Assembly (NCBI RefSeq): GCF_028769735.1
Contig: NC_088172.1
Location: forward strand, 73,990,631 to 74,054,630
Direction: 5' to 3'
Origin: Zonotrichia leucophrys gambelii
Lineage: Eukaryota > Chordata > Aves > Passeriformes > Passerellidae
DNA length: 64,000 nt
The notes under the pieces are model-generated. The model had not been told where the DNA came from, did no database searches, and worked only from the letters and a program-made list of their open reading frames with translations. How positions within the stretch are numbered: position 1 is the stretch's first letter; each line of letters opens with the position of its first letter. Below, piece after piece: positions 1-13,702 of this stretch. Position numbers and translations under genes: made by a program.

Positions 1-3000
1 TATCGTGTGAAATAACCTATACTGCTGCAATGTCTTTATTGAAGACATTTCAATGTCTGTAGTTATACTTAGAACTCCCCCTTTTTTCAGTTAAATCCTG
101 TTCTATGACACTGTAGTCATGTAGATGTAGACTTACAGCAGTATTATATTTGAACCTTTTTTTTTTCACACTCTTTGTATTTTAAAGAAACAGTTGAAAT
201 CACTAATTTTGCATTCAGTGTTAGCAAAAGTAGAGTAATTAATCCAGGCAGCTTTTTCATGCATTTGACAAAGCTTCATGTCACATGAGCTGTTTTCTCT
301 TTATAAGCAGAGACAGATTCTTTACTCCTTGCAAGTATCAAGAAAGTCATCAAGATAAATCTCCAAATAACACATTGAAGGACTTTAAAATGCAAAATTT
401 ACCGTTTACAACTTAAATATGAAAAAAACCCAATTTATAATCTTTTGCATATAGATAGCATGGTTTGGGATACATTTGCAGTGGATTTCAATAAAGTAAA
501 CTGCTAGCAATTTACACGATTATTCTTTTAAACTAATGTTTGTAGATAATAATGCCATCTTATCTTTAATGTATCTCTCTTGATTCTTACAATGAACATC
601 CTTTACAAGAAAAATAAAAGGGATTTTGATGTCGTTAGATGACAAATGCTATATTTACAGATGATGATCTCTGTGTTTGAAAGCTGTGTTAGCTGGCATC
701 ATCTCCAAGGTAGAGCCAAGCTTACTGCTGTGTAGCAGCTCAGTTACAAAGAAGGGACTCCAGCTGTGGCCTCTGGGAGTCACTACTTGGAGCAGACACT
801 GCAAGACCCATCACTGGCTTGCAGTCTGCATAGATATGATTGAATATTTTTATTTAAACATTATGGAAGTAAGCCTAAAAGCTCACATTTCTGCCTGCCA
901 CCCAGCCCTTTTTTGTTTTTACAGCCATTGTAAGTATTAAATGGAGAAGCTCTCAGGCTAAAATAGAATTAGCATTAAAACAAATTCTGAAATCTGAGAA
1001 ATTTGGTGGAAATCTGTATGTTTCTGATGCCCACCCTCACTTTTTTTTGAACTGACAAACCCAAATGGGAGGGCTAGGGGCAAGTTTCATACTTGCTTCC
1101 CTGTTTTAAGCACGATCCCCAAATGTAAGGGATGGGAAAGAGGACAGGAATGGGAAGATTTGACACAGTGGAGGAGCTGGTGCGTTCCTCACTCTTTCTG
1201 TGCAAGAACCTGCTGCCTGCAGTCCCTCGGGAGAGAAAGGTGTCCCAGCAGTGTCTCCAGAGAGCACGAGCACTCCGGATGCTTACATGGTGTGAGCTAA
1301 TGGCTTTTGGAGGCTGAGCGCTCCTCTCAAGAGGATATAACAGGGGGCTCTTTGGAGTGGCAGCTGCTACCAAAACCATGGTGGGATTATTTGAACAACA
1401 GTGGGAGAGACTTTCTTCTGTTGCAGTTGAAGGAAGCAGGAGAAGGAAGGAAAGTTAAAAGGAGTTCTGACATGAAAGCCATGTCCATGGCTCCTTGTTC
1501 CCTATAAAGACTGATCTGGCAGCATTCCAGCTAAAAAGGCATTTCAAGCTTCTTGTGATCCTCTGGACTTTCTGGACATCATCTGTGTTAGAACTGGGCC
1601 CTCCCAGTCTTGTGGTTGAACCTGTCACAGCACATGGACAGCAGGGATTCCACTCCAATGCTTCATGTCCAGGAAGTCTTATTGCCCTTCCTGTTTTATG
1701 TCCTGTCTTTCTACTGTGTGCAGCCTGTGCATCACCTGTCCTTAATGCACAGCTGGATTCCCCGGCCACCCACATGGGAGCTGCAGCCAGGAGGCTCCTC
1801 CTTTTCCCGGAGTCTTGGTAAGCAAAGCCAGGTGGTGCAGGGGAGTGAAACCCAGCTGTTGCAGGTAGGGCCAGGGCTATCAAGCTCCCCACCTATGAGG
1901 TGATTCTCATCAAGATTACCAGGTAGGAAAGACATCAGTGCTGGATGCTCTTGGCCCATTCCATTGCTGCCAGAAGATTGGAGCAGCTTGCAGGTACAAG
2001 TAGCCCCTCTAATTGAGGAAGGGGAGCAGGCTGTTGGCCTCTCTACTCTTCATGTGGATCAAGAGTGTAAGTGCAATGGGATGAGTCAAAGCTCTTGATA
2101 AGAGAAGACTTCACCTTGCCCATGCCTCCCTGTCCTTCCACAGCCCTGACTGAAGATGGAACCACAGTGGTTTTGGTGCCAATGACCCCACATGACTGGC
2201 AATTTAATGTTGAGGTTGTCCTTGGGTGTCCTCTTGGGAAGGCTCTTTCCAGGCTGGTTTCTGTGGGCTCCCTGTCTGCAGGAGTTACTTCATGGAGGTT
2301 AGGCAGAGCTAGGTTTATGGCAACAGCTCTAGGGAGCATTTTTCCAGGGAGCTCAGGGGTATGGGAATGTTTTTTAATTGCCAAATTTGGCATCACTTCC
2401 TCAGAGGCTGGGTCTCAGCCTTTAAGTAATGAGCACTACAGGTTCACTGTCCAAAATTGTACCCACATTTCTTTTACCTGCAGTTATCTTATCTCCATCC
2501 CCATCACTGATTCCATGCATAGGCAAGCATTGTTAGTACTGTAAGAATTAATCACATACTGTTTGAAAAAAAAAAATTGACATTTGCATTTCAAAACTCT
2601 TACCAATTCTAAACATTTATTCTACAAAACTTGGAAAGATTGTAGTTCTGTTTCAAATTATTCCAGCACCGTGGGCATTGCCACAGAATGTAAAATTACA
2701 GAACATATGAGACTGAAACCTGACACCCGTTCTTCCCTGTTGTGAAGTGTCGTTGATGAAAAATACACAAGTTTGAAGAAAAAAAATTATGTAGGAGCAT
2801 GACCTATTCCCAAAGCAGCTAGCCAAATTCACTCATGTTTCAGAGACAGCTGCATATGTAAATAGAGTAGGGGACACTTCTTCAAATACAATCAAATTCG
2901 TTTAAAATAGTAAGAAAATATGAAATATCTCCTACAGAATAATCTCCTGATGCTACTGCAAAGAAGTTCAAAGTGTTAGCAGAGAAAAGAAAGGACATGA

Positions 3001-3370
3001 TACTGTTTGAAAGTGTACCTTTTCTGTAATCAAAACAACACAGAATTTAGTGAAATTAGTCCTTATTGCTATTAAAATTCTTTTTCCTTTAAACATTTTT
3101 CAACCAGACATTTTTAAGTTTTCTACGCAAAGGGATGACTTTTGCATGAAATGAATAATCTACTCAGACATTTTAGTCCTTTAAAATGATCTAGAAAAAA
3201 TGGTGAGACATAGGTTGAAAGGAGCATTTATAGGGAGGTGACATGAGTGAAACTGGAATTGAATGTAAGTACAATTGTATGAACTATGAGTATAAATATT
3301 AATATTCACTACATGTAATTAAAAGATCCCCCTCATCTGTGTATTTGCACATATATGCATGTATATTTTG
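1..3370. other. Intergenic, no gene or recognised repeat
   Basis: Positions 1-1060 and 2550-3370 are AT-rich; 1061-2550 is more GC-balanced with short overlapping frames on both strands that look random. A small perfect hairpin (AATGTCTT/AAGACATT) lies at 29-49. I recognise no exon or repeat. Confidence 0.6.
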
Positions 3371-3373
3371 CTG

Positions 3374-3414
3374 CACACGCACAGACACACAGACACACAG
3401 ACACACAGACACGA

Positions 3415-3443
<29 letters not shown>
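3374..3443. repeat. CA-rich compound microsatellite
   Basis: An eight-base ACAGACAC-type array (about 3381-3412) runs into a (AC)n tract of about 14 copies (3415-3443). The two parts share the AC core, suggesting expansion of one seed. Confidence 0.95.
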
Positions 3444-3445
<2 letters not shown>

Positions 3446-3514
3446 CTGATGTATCTATGCAACGCTTTCATTTGAAGACTCCAAAACGCTTCAGCAAGTT
3501 GAGTATTGTGCTTA

Positions 3515-3670
3515 GCTGCTCTCCTGTTACAGATGGGGATGTTAAAGTGCAGGGAGGTTACATGTGCAAAGCACATTGCTTTCTTGGATGTAATAACCAG
3601 TAAATGAGTTCCCAGCTAGCAGAGGAACTGCCTCTGTCACCTTCAGCAAGCCACCTGTTGCTTTTGAATG
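3515..3670. repeat. Possible ancient MIR/CORE-type or CR1-age repeat remnant
   Basis: The stretch TTACAGATGGGGATGTTAAA, then a CAGGGAGGTTA word, resembles the common amniote repeat segment reading roughly 'acagatggggaaactgaggcacagagaggtta'. A similar trace lies at 42600-42660. Both are very degraded and the call rests on memory of the consensus. Confidence 0.25.
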
Positions 3671-6045
3671 GAGAATTAGCCATTTTGGTTCAACATTTCA
3701 TCTTCCCATTCCAGCTGCTAGTTTTCACTCTACCTGAAGCAAGCAAAAACCACAAAGAAGTTCTGACATGTTTCAAACAGAGTAGCCCGTTCTTTAAAAA
3801 ACAAGCCTAACCTCCCATAGTACACACCGTTAATTTCCCAGATCTGGGCCTGCTTCTCTCCCATGCAGCATTTAATTCCTTTCTTAATCTCTTCTTTATC
3901 CATAAGTAAGTAGGAGTGTTATTTGAGTAAGGAATGAGCAAGAGCTGTAGGCTTTAGCCTTTGAGTTACAGAGATGAAATAGTTTACACTCACAATATGT
4001 TGTATTATTTGAAACAGGCAGATAATATTTTTCAGTGAAAATTAAATTTAAAACATATGTCGACGATCATCCACATCTTTCACAAAACATTGCATGTTCC
4101 TGAAGGTCCCTATTTCACAAAGGTTGGACAATTTTAACTTGATTCCCTGAACTGTTCATTAGCTCTTCTTTTTCTGATTCGTTTTGCCTCTTGCTCTCTT
4201 TTATCAAATCACCTGGAGAGGTAAAAAGGAACTGTCCGACGTAGATGGCCAGTTCTGGAGCACACATGTATCAAGAAGCCCTCCAAAATCCCAGGGCTGC
4301 AGAGGTGGCATCCCCTCCCACCCCAGCTTTTATACTGATCTGCTCAGTGGTCCACCAAGGAGTCCAATTTTAAGACATAAGTTTGAACATTCTTTGCCAG
4401 CAGTGTCTGGGAAACAGCAATAAAGGAAAATCTCTCCACTACCCATATGGGCTGCCTTTGCTGTAGAACATGAAACCCTGGCAGACCCCCCCATCTCCTT
4501 ACTCCTTCCTCTTTCACACCAAAAATGCTCTTGGAGGAATTTAATTTTAACAGTTTCTTCATCACATTGTAAAGCAAGCATTGCTACGGGTTTCTGTGCT
4601 GGATGATCTACTGCTCACAGCAGCCCAGCTTCACTTCCCTCCCATTTGGGGAGGCTGGGGCAGAGCAGAGGTGCACACTCAGGTCTGTGGTGGACCTCAA
4701 GGTCTGCTGAGGACCAAACTAAAGTCTCAGTTCCCCTGAGCCTGACCCCTATGAATCTTGACCCTGTTCCACTCTCAGGTGTTTGCTTCTAGGGGCTTCA
4801 ACCTGGGCTGCTAACCCCATTGCCTCCTGTTAACCCCAGTTCTCCACCACTTTTTATTCACTGCTGCCCATTCTTGCTTTCCAGGCTCCTTCTCCCGGTC
4901 AGCCCTCCTTCCTTCTGGCTCCCAGCCCACCTGTCTTGAGCCATGTCCACATCTGAGATGAACATGGTTGGGGCCTTGGAAATAAAGAACAGCTAGAGGG
5001 GCCTGCCTTATGGGTAAGTGGGAAAAAATCTTCCAAGGGCTGGGTGGTAGTGGGGTCAGGGGGAACTGAAAAGAGGAATGAATGTCACCTCAAATCTGGT
5101 GGCAATCAGAAGGACCTCGATACTAGAGGTACTAGAGTCAAAGTGTGGCAAGATAATGGTTTTAATTATGCTGACTCTCAGTATTTAAGGTGGTGGATCT
5201 GCAACAAATGCTGTATTAACTCCAAATATATTTGTAAAACACTTTGGTTTCATCCCCTTTATAATAGTTACACTGGGATTTTGCTGAATAGTATGCTCCT
5301 CAGTATTGCCTGATTCAGAGCCAGATTTATAAAGACATTTAGGTGCTCCTTCCCACTGATTAAGGAAGTAAAAAGCCTAAATTGGTTTAAAAATCTACCC
5401 TTGAGAGCTGCCATGTGTGTCTGGGCACCCGGAGCACTTTAAGATTTATGGCATATAAAGACCCAGTGAAGATCAGAGAAATTCTTTGCCAAACACAAAT
5501 GGCAATGAGACTGCCTTTAATTTTCTTCTCTAAAGATCAGTTTCAGAGAAGAGTATAGTGAGTCTGGGTTTGGGGGCCAGTTCTGCAAACTGGGTCTGAT
5601 GCTGCTGCCATGAGACTAACTGTTGTCCTCAGCAGAAGCCAGACCAGATCTAAACAACTTACTCAGTGACACATGGCAGTGACTTACCTGACACAGATCT
5701 CCTCTGGTTTCCGTGGGCTCAGGGGAGAAGGGAAACCTCATGCCCACAGAGCAGCAGAGAGCTGGATTGCAGCTGGGCTGCAGGCACTGTGTGCCAATCA
5801 GTGTGCTCACCAGCACTTGTTCAGCTCTTGGCTCCAGCTGGAAACTTGGGCTTCTCCTGCCTAGATGGTACTGCCAGGCTCTCTGAGGTACACCCATTTA
5901 TCTATATCAAATGGGAAGGTGGAAACAAAAGATGCTTCAAGATACCTGAGTGATTCTTTCTGTTTGATCTGATTAAACATATTAGAATATGTTACAAGCA
6001 AAAAATGGCTTTTTCAAACACATTCAATTTCTTTCAGTCCATTGG
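3671..6045. other. Intergenic, nothing recognised
   Basis: Mixed-composition sequence without a convincing frame, repeat or RNA gene. The part at 4600-5000 is relatively GC-rich and C/T-biased. Short frames at 5616-5953 overlap on both strands and look random. Confidence 0.5.
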
Positions 6046-6215
6046 GCTTACAAGAATAAATAAACCCTCTCTTATTGCTTCATAATATCAATAATACCCC
6101 TGAAATCATTCTGCACTTAATGAGCAATTTAAGAGCATTAAATGCTGTGAACAATCAATTTGCTGGGTATTATTGTGCTTCTGTTTATAAATGTCTAATT
6201 ATATAGGTCAGACTT
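6046..6215. promoter_or_regulatory. Conserved-element-like AT-rich segment
   Basis: The segment is rich in homeodomain-type TAAT/ATTA words and SOX-like AACAAT/ATTGTG words. It has a 13-base palindrome AGCATTAAATGCT at 6134-6146. The look is that of a vertebrate conserved non-coding element; only alignment could show this. Confidence 0.3.
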
Positions 6216-6640
6216 GCTCGTAGCCCATTACCTTTGGTAGCCAGTTGCAGACTTCTGACTCAGCACAGTGAAAAACAATTCCTTTATAAACGTCTCCCAG
6301 AAACAACAGCAAGACCAGAGTACCCATACAACTCTCTAGTTTTTGCTTTGCCATCAGCATGTGGCCCCCATTCGTGTCCCCACCGCGCTGTCCCTGTGCA
6401 TGGCAGCCCCTCCACAGGCAGGTAATGAGGGAGGCAGAGCTGTGCTGGAGAGGGGAGCACCACACGCCTTGGCAAAGGTTTCCCATAAAGATCTGTCCTC
6501 TAGCTGCGGATGCAAACTCAAGCTGGTCGTGCACACAACTCCAGCATGCCGAGCCCACTACCCCTCGGCACAGCCAAATGTTTCAGCAGCTGCCCTTTTG
6601 TCCTGTTTCTTAAATAAACAAAGAACAGATACAAATTAAT
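6216..6640. other. Intergenic, nothing recognised
   Basis: Moderately GC sequence with short frames open on both strands at once, which argues against coding. No repeat recognised. Confidence 0.5.
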
Positions 6641-7240
6641 GACCTAAATTTATGGCAAAACACACTGCCTTCCCAGAGCAAATAGCCTTAAAAGAACAGA
6701 TGTTAAAATAGCATTTTGTACTCAGAGAGAGAAAACGGCTACCGTGCAAATGGAAAAGCTCAGGATGTGTAGAAAAGAGAAGCTAAAGCATCTAATTGTG
6801 CCACGCCGCCTCCCGCTACACCACAAATCCTGTAACCTTCTGATGGTGCCTTGCACAGAATAATTATCCTCCCTGGGGCATTCCCCATCCCTTCTTGCCT
6901 TTTCTTACAATCCCAGTAAACTTTCTCCTTTTATTCCTTTATATTCCTTTTGGAGATGAAAAGAGCAAAATGATCATTTTGCCAGCACATTAAACAGTGA
7001 CTGGCAATCCGGTGCTGTAATCCTCAATGTAATTTAGCCCGGAAGAATTGTGCTCCAGCAACGCACCGTCTCAACAAACCATTCCTTTGAATTACCTCTT
7101 TGTTTTACCCCAAAGGGTGCATTCATCATGCAGGAGAGATTATTTCTCACTAATTTTTTTGCTGAGACTTATCTTGCCAGCGCCTATATTTAAGCATTGT
7201 TAATGATATCCATGCACCAAAAAAAAAAAGTAATTAAGAT
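6641..7240. promoter_or_regulatory. Conserved-element-like segment
   Basis: Complex, low-repeat, AT-leaning sequence with retained CpGs and homeodomain-like cores (GTAATTTAG, GAATTACCT, CTCACTAATTT, GTTAATGATATC). It resembles developmental enhancer sequence. No direct evidence of conservation is available here. Confidence 0.3.
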
Positions 7241-8130
7241 GGATAGAGAGCTTTGCAGAGCGAGTTGTTATTTTGTTATTTATTTATTTATTATTTTTGC
7301 ACAAAAGCAGGGGGAGACACAATCATGCACAGGAGGTGAACGTGCCTTTCGGGCAGCGAGCAGTCTCTGCCATCCAGTGCCGGCAAAGGCAGGAACAAGC
7401 GGCACCGGGTCATGGCGAGAGGAATTAGAAGGCATCTCTGTTTTCCTGCCCAGTAAGTGCATTCTGTTTATACTACACCACATTGTATTTCTAGTCTTAC
7501 TCAACATTTTAATATACATTTTCTTGTCAGGCGTCTTGGCAATCGGGTACACGACTTGCAAGATGGACTGAGAATTCCACAGGTGGACTGATTAGTGGGT
7601 GGCATTTCTGAGCTCCAGCAAGCTGTTAGCATTATGTCTGTTTGCTTTAGGTACAGATGTGAAATGATTTGACAGTCAATCTCAAAGTGTGTGTGAGTAC
7701 TTGGGCTTTTTTATGCCTTTTTTTTTTTTTTTTCCCTTCTTGGTATGTCAAACTCTTCTTATAATACAATCCTCATCCGTCTGGTTGTCCATTGAAAAAG
7801 CATCTCCCCCGTACCCCCCTCCTGTAGCCAATCTGGATGAGTCATGCATTATTCAGGAGATATAATTTGTAAGTGTCAGAAGTGGCTTTGGTTTTTTTTC
7901 CTGTTCGCTCATTTGAGGACCACAGCTGTCGCGACCAGGAGTCCTTGCCGGGCACGAGGGTTATCCCACCGCAAAGGCGAATTGTTTCCTTCGGGTAACT
8001 TGTCCGAATGCAAGTTCCCTTAACAAAGCCGTAGTCGTAAGCAAATGGTGTTTGACAAGTGGAATTTTCTGTTGACTTGCTCATTTCATTTCCTTCTTTT
8101 GGCAGAAACATTTGGAACTTGATTTTCTTG
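7241..8130. other. Intergenic, with a CpG-retaining patch at 7929-8037
   Basis: It contains TTTATTTATTTATT (about 7270-7290) and a T run (about 7718-7734). Ten CpG dinucleotides then fall in about 110 bases (7929-8037), in otherwise AT-rich surroundings. No coding frame or repeat recognised. Confidence 0.5.
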
Positions 8131-9745
8131 CAGTTACTATGAGCCCAGAATAATAACTCCTAAATCAACACTGAGGAGGTGGAAAGGTACAACAACACAA
8201 ACACTCAGTAACAGTCAGGACAGCGACATGGAAATATGAGTTGACATGCAGAATAACCACAAGTGGTGCATAATTTATTGATTGCACCTTGTCATGGGAA
8301 TGATGAGCTCTCAGCTAGAGGAATTATATTTTATATATTTCACAACTTTGGGGAAAAATATAAATATTATATATACAAACTGCATATACACTAACTAATG
8401 GATAGAGCAAGATTCCTATTTCCAGTTAGTGAAAAAATTATGTGCATCACAAGGCAATGTTTTCTGGAGCTGGGTAAGCCCAGGAGAGGAGGTGCAGGAG
8501 GGTGGTGAAGGGGGATACAGTTCTGTAGCATCACTACTTGGGTGTTCAGGTGGACATGGTAAGGTTAGATCTACTCCACTTCAGTCTTAAAATTCCCCTA
8601 ATGCTGGAAACCTCCTGTATTGTATTGGAAACATATAGTATAAAATTGCTTTATATTTCAATACAGTATTTCAGTTGTGCAGTATTATATACATGAACTT
8701 GTAAGAAAAGTGCAGCATGAATCTTGTGTGTGGAGACCAGCAAACTACCCTGGAAAAGCAGGGTGAAAGGTCTGAGAAGTGTCCATTTCTCATCAACTTT
8801 CAAGCTTTCAACCAGGCGGGTACTCGAGCCTCCCTGGCTAGGTACAACCCAGCAGCTCCTTTCTCCTCTCCACATTCTATTTGTTTTCAGCACCAGGAGA
8901 GCTGCTTTGCTCCCAGGCTGGGGCTGCCCCCCTTTCAAAGCTGTTGCTGTTTCCTCCTTGTTTTACTCCCTGGGTAAGCAGGGCACCAACTGAAGCAGAC
9001 TGTTCCCTGTCTCTGGCAATCACACAGCCAGAAGAGGAGGCACAGACACAGCACTGTTTGCTGAAGGACGGTGGCTCAGGCTCAGGGTGGCAGTCCACAG
9101 GCACACACATGAGGACCAGCGGCTGCTCCACCAGCAGTACTGACTCGACTGAATGGTTGAAACGCACAAATAAATGAGAAATCCAAGCGTTCACCCCACA
9201 TAGTTTTCTTCCAACAGGTTAACCAACTGAAAAATCAGCTTCCACTACTTAAAATAAATTGATTTTTCCTCTTTCTACATTGGAAAAAACTGTAAGTGCT
9301 TTGATTTCTGCTGATTACCTACTACAGCACTTGAGTTACAACCCTGGAGTCAAAGCTTTCTCCAAGTAGAAAAGCTGTTTCTCCAAGTGCTTCTTTTACA
9401 GTGCTATGAAGAAACATGTCAGAGGAGGCATGGCAATGCACTCCAAATGAGAAGCAGGGGCTCAGCTCAGTACTTGCTGGTATCAGCAACAGATTTGTCT
9501 ATATCACCTTCTGCAGCTACGAAAGTTGCTGCCGTGCATTTGCCATTTAAGTTGTGAGCTGGTTTCGTGCTGCTTAAGGAACAGCTTAAGCTGGAATAAA
9601 AGCAGCTTCATGGGAAGAAAGCAGTAACAAAGCCTTGGGTACCACAAAATCACAGCAGAAAGGTATTCCTCAGTGCAGCTAAAATGAAAGAGCCTTCAGC
9701 AGAAAGCTGGTGGTCCTGCTCTAGAGAACAGCAGCTGCTGCCTGG
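8131..9745. other. Intergenic, nothing recognised
   Basis: AT-rich at 8230-8700, mixed later. Overlapping short frames on both strands at 8650-9195 look random. Confidence 0.5.
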
Positions 9746-10090
9746 GTGACATGCACCTTGGTTTCAATGTGTTCAGGGTCCGCACAGACTGTGACACACA
9801 TTTTGCTTTATTTTCTCCCTTCAGACCCAGAAATGTTTATCACCCTGCTCCAGACAATACATATCTCACAATTTCCCATGATTTACAATTAAATCTTGTC
9901 TCGCAAGTGGAAATAATTTCTGAACTGTTTATAATGCGAATGTGATAGAGACCTATGACTAAATATCTCGTTTATTATTTTGCATTAGTCCTCTGACTTT
10001 TTATGAGGTCTCTCTATGTTAAAAATAGAGAGCGCTTCTGTTAAACACATATTTTGGGTGACCTTCTCAGAATAAGAAATTACCAGGCTG
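9746..10090. promoter_or_regulatory. Conserved-element-like segment
   Basis: Unbroken complex sequence with TTTACAATTAAATC, GAAATAATTTC, TTTATTATTTTGCATTAG and TATGCTAA-like words, and little simple repeat. It resembles a homeodomain/POU-bound enhancer in the flank of a developmental gene. Inference from word content only. Confidence 0.35.
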
Positions 10091-13000
10091 AATGCACCCA
10101 GATGTGAATCACAATGAGTATGTGGAGGGCTGCAGGAATAAGCAAAGGCCAGTGTGCAGATGCGGCCGAGGGCTGCAGGGAGGGAAGCAGGGTGGGAGGA
10201 CACAGCTCCCCCCGCTGCGCTCCGCGGCCGCTCCACAGGCACCCGACGAGCAGCCAGCAGCAGCTGACTCACCTCGGCGGCTGCCAGGGGTCTCTCTGGC
10301 AGAGATAAATTCCCTGTGAATTTAACCGGGTCTGCCTTCCTTAAAGCAGAATTATTGAGTTGCTGGCTAGGGAGGTGCATCGAGTGGGTCCCCAGGAAGG
10401 CAGGTAGAAGGCAGCAGGGCTTTGTTAAATGCCCAGGCTTCACCCCGCTGAGCCCGTGGCGTCCCTGGCGTGTGGCTGGAGCCCAGCTCCCTCTGCTCAG
10501 CACAGTTGTCTCTTGCTGTGCTGCTTATTCACACATCCCAGCTCGCTCCGTCTAGCTGCCTGGGTACCGATGCCAGGGAAGCTGAAACACCACAGGCTCT
10601 GCAAGCCCACCCAGACCATAGGCTCCAAAGTGCATACTGCTGCCTCTTCCTCTGAAATTAATATCTCAACTCGCTAAATTAAAGCAAGCAGGGTTTCACC
10701 CAGGCATGTTGTGATCACACCTCCAACTTGCAATATAGATTTACCATGTAAACTGCTAAGCAAGGTACAGTGCTCTCCCAGCAGGAGAAGACAATGTCTG
10801 CCTGCAAGCAAGAGGGTGGGAGAGCCAGAGTGCAGAGCCCTTCTCCAAACAGCTCCAGGGCACCTGGCTGCACCAGCGCAGGAGACCTGGTACACAGACA
10901 GGGGCTACATGAGGAAAGAGGTTTCTCACTTGGAGAGCACTAAAGTCAGAGGCACAGAACATGTCTTATAAAGAAGGCAGAAGCCACCACAGCTGAACAA
11001 GGTGAGGCACACAGAGGTTGACCACAGAGCAGGCCACTGCCAGGGCTGAGTCCTGACTTGCAAGCCCACTGCTGCAGAGGAGAGTGCCCCAGTATGTCCC
11101 AGCAAGTGGAGTATTTTAGGAATGTTGCGCATCTGTGCAGAGCTCAGCGTTTGCAGGTGGGTCATTTCTTCTGCCCAGCCCCTTGCTGCGCCTCTGCTGA
11201 GCGCTCTTCAGCGCAGCTTTGTCTGCACCCAACGCACTGCTGAGGCTGTTGGGTTTTTATTCTTTGCTTTTAAATCAGTAGACTTGTTACCATCTTTTAA
11301 AAGTGTGAATAGCTGCAACAGAAGCCATCAATTAGCACAAGCAAACAGGGCCAAAGTCCTTCCTTCCTCCTCCCCCACAGCATATTGTGAGGAGAGCTGT
11401 GCTCTTCTACTTGGGAGGCTGCTGGAGAGGCTCTGAAGTTGAGCGGTCCCAGTGCCGCCTTTGCATCTGCTCTAGGACGGACAGTACGCTCCGTGCGAGG
11501 GAGGCAGGATGGGCTTTCGGCACTGGCACCACGACAACGGGAGCGAGACCAGCTCAACAGCAGCAGCAAAGGAAGGCAATTTTTTTCCTCTTTCTGTTCC
11601 AGGGAGCCTTCCAGGGCTGAGAGAGGTTGCCAGAGGTTGCCTGGGTTTTTTAGTGCCATTCCCCCTTCCCAGTGTTCAAGAAGCTACGGGGGGAAGCCCC
11701 TCCAGCAGCTTTGCTTAATTACTCTGATCTATGGAGAGGCTAGAAAAGCCTCTCTGCTGAATAGTTTGCAAACTGGACCGTGCGTGCCAGAAGATTTCTG
11801 TTGATTAGATGATGCAGAGTATTAATTAGAATATAGATTATATGCAGGGGCTTTACCATAAGTTTTCTGCCATTTGGTCTGGGCATGTACATTTCTTGCC
11901 ACATTGCTTTTTCTCCCAGAAAAGCAGTCTCATGGAGCGAGCCTGGCTCCTAACATGGCTCCCATCCAGAAAGGAGGATGCTGATTGCATGGTTGTGAGT
12001 GAGAGTGCTATTCCTTACCAGCCTGGTGAAGGATGCAAAGAATTACTGTAACATTGACCAAACCCCGCAGAGATGCATAGCTTGTGGGTGAGCCCCACCT
12101 CTCCTGCCCGGCCCCTCAGCCGGTGCCACTGTGCCACAGTCACACGGGTCCCCAGCCAAACCAGACATGGGAAGCGCAGTCAAGTAGCCACTGATCTGAG
12201 TGCCAGCTTATGCTTGGCACGGGCTGCCCCCAGTCCCTTCTCGAGCCACACCAAATGCGACCTCCAGGGCAGGAGGGGTATTCCAGCCACTGATTACTTT
12301 GTGTTTGCTGGGGCCTGGGATTCACTTATCCAGTTCTCTTGGGCCACATTTAGAGTGGCTCTTTCCAAGTGCAGAGGGACATCTGGGATGCAGTTACTGC
12401 TGAAAAAAAAAGTAGTAATTTTTCAGAAAACAGGGCAGATCAATGGCCTGTCTCACCTGCTGCTTGTGCTGACAGCCACAGGTCCTTGAGAGCAAGGTAC
12501 AAGAATTCCATTTGGGGCATTTTTGGGAAATATGTGGCTCACAGGGGACATTTTTTCCCTGTTGGAAAAGCTTTAGTTGGCTTACTTACTAAAGCATGAT
12601 TTATAGCTTATTATCTATATAAATACATATTTTTTCTAGATTCTGTAACCTTTATATGCTCTTCCAAGAACAGGGACCTTGTGGCACAGTGGTATATTAC
12701 CTGTGCTTGGTAAAAATTTTCTAGTGCTTATGTGTCAGTAAGTAGAAATTACAGACTCACAGAGAGTGGACAGAAGCAATGGCTTATCTCTGCTGTGCTA
12801 TTCACTGTCTTATATACCTCTAATGTGCCCTCTTCCTTATCCTATTTCTAAATTAAACAGTTATTCTGTTTTTTACATCTCTCATTATATATAGAGGTCT
12901 TTCCATATGTCTAACATTTGTTTGAGTCTCAATACATCAGACCATGTAACATGCTGATTCACAGAAATCTCACATTCTGTAATGACCCAGTCTTTGAAAT

Positions 13001-13565
13001 CTGCCTGCATTTTAAAAAATCTGGATCAGATTTTGACTTATCAAATTTTATCTGACCACCTCTTAATCAGAGATTGGTAGGATTGCTTTCAAGTAAGATG
13101 TGACCTCGAGCTTTCTCATTTGATTCAAACTCAAGTTTATTAAAACCAGCAACTCTGTTCAGTTCTTTAAAAGGAAGATAAACACTGACGTGTTTGCAAC
13201 TTGGAAATGTCTTGCCATTTCCCTTGATCACAGCTCACTTAAAAGCAGGCAAACTGGCCACTGCCCCTTGCAAAATACCACCTTCATATCCAAGAGCTGC
13301 TTTGCCTTCAAATGTTTCCAAAGATGCTTCAGCCTCACAGACCTCACACTTCTGCAGTGCAAAGTAGTTGCCTTGCGGTGTTAGAAGCGCTCTTGGTGGC
13401 CCCTCTCTGGGTGGTGTGGGACATGTTGAGGTTGGCAGCTGTGTGTCCCTGCTGCTACTGGGTCCCCTAACTCCAGTGTAGCTGTAAGTAAGGCATTTCT
13501 GGTCCCATGCACAAACACGGCTCTCTGGAAAACTGGCCGTACAAAATGGCATCTGGCCGGCTTGG
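10091..13565. other. Intergenic, nothing recognised
   Basis: About 10100-10560 and 11150-11700 are GC-richer; 12590-13200 is AT-rich. Frames up to 172 codons (9985-10503 minus) overlap frames on the other strand and show no domain. No repeat recognised. Confidence 0.5.
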
Positions 13566-13702
13566 TGTTTGCAACTGGAGATACTCAAAGCCATCTGGAT
13601 CTGGTTCTGCACAGACTGCTCTAGGGAGCCCTGCTTGAGCAGGGGGTTGGACCAGCTGAATTCCAGAGGCCCCTTCCAACTTCAACCCTCCTGTGATCTC
13701 TA
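13566..13702 (+). mobile_element. CR1 LINE fragment, 3' end
   Basis: The words CTTGAGCAGGGGGTTGGACC and CCCCTTCCAACTTCAACC, then CTGTGAT, match the 3' end of avian CR1 elements in sense orientation. The 5' side (GGAGATACTCAAAGCCATCT) also fits. It is a typical 5'-truncated, non-autonomous copy of about 135 bases. Confidence 0.9.
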
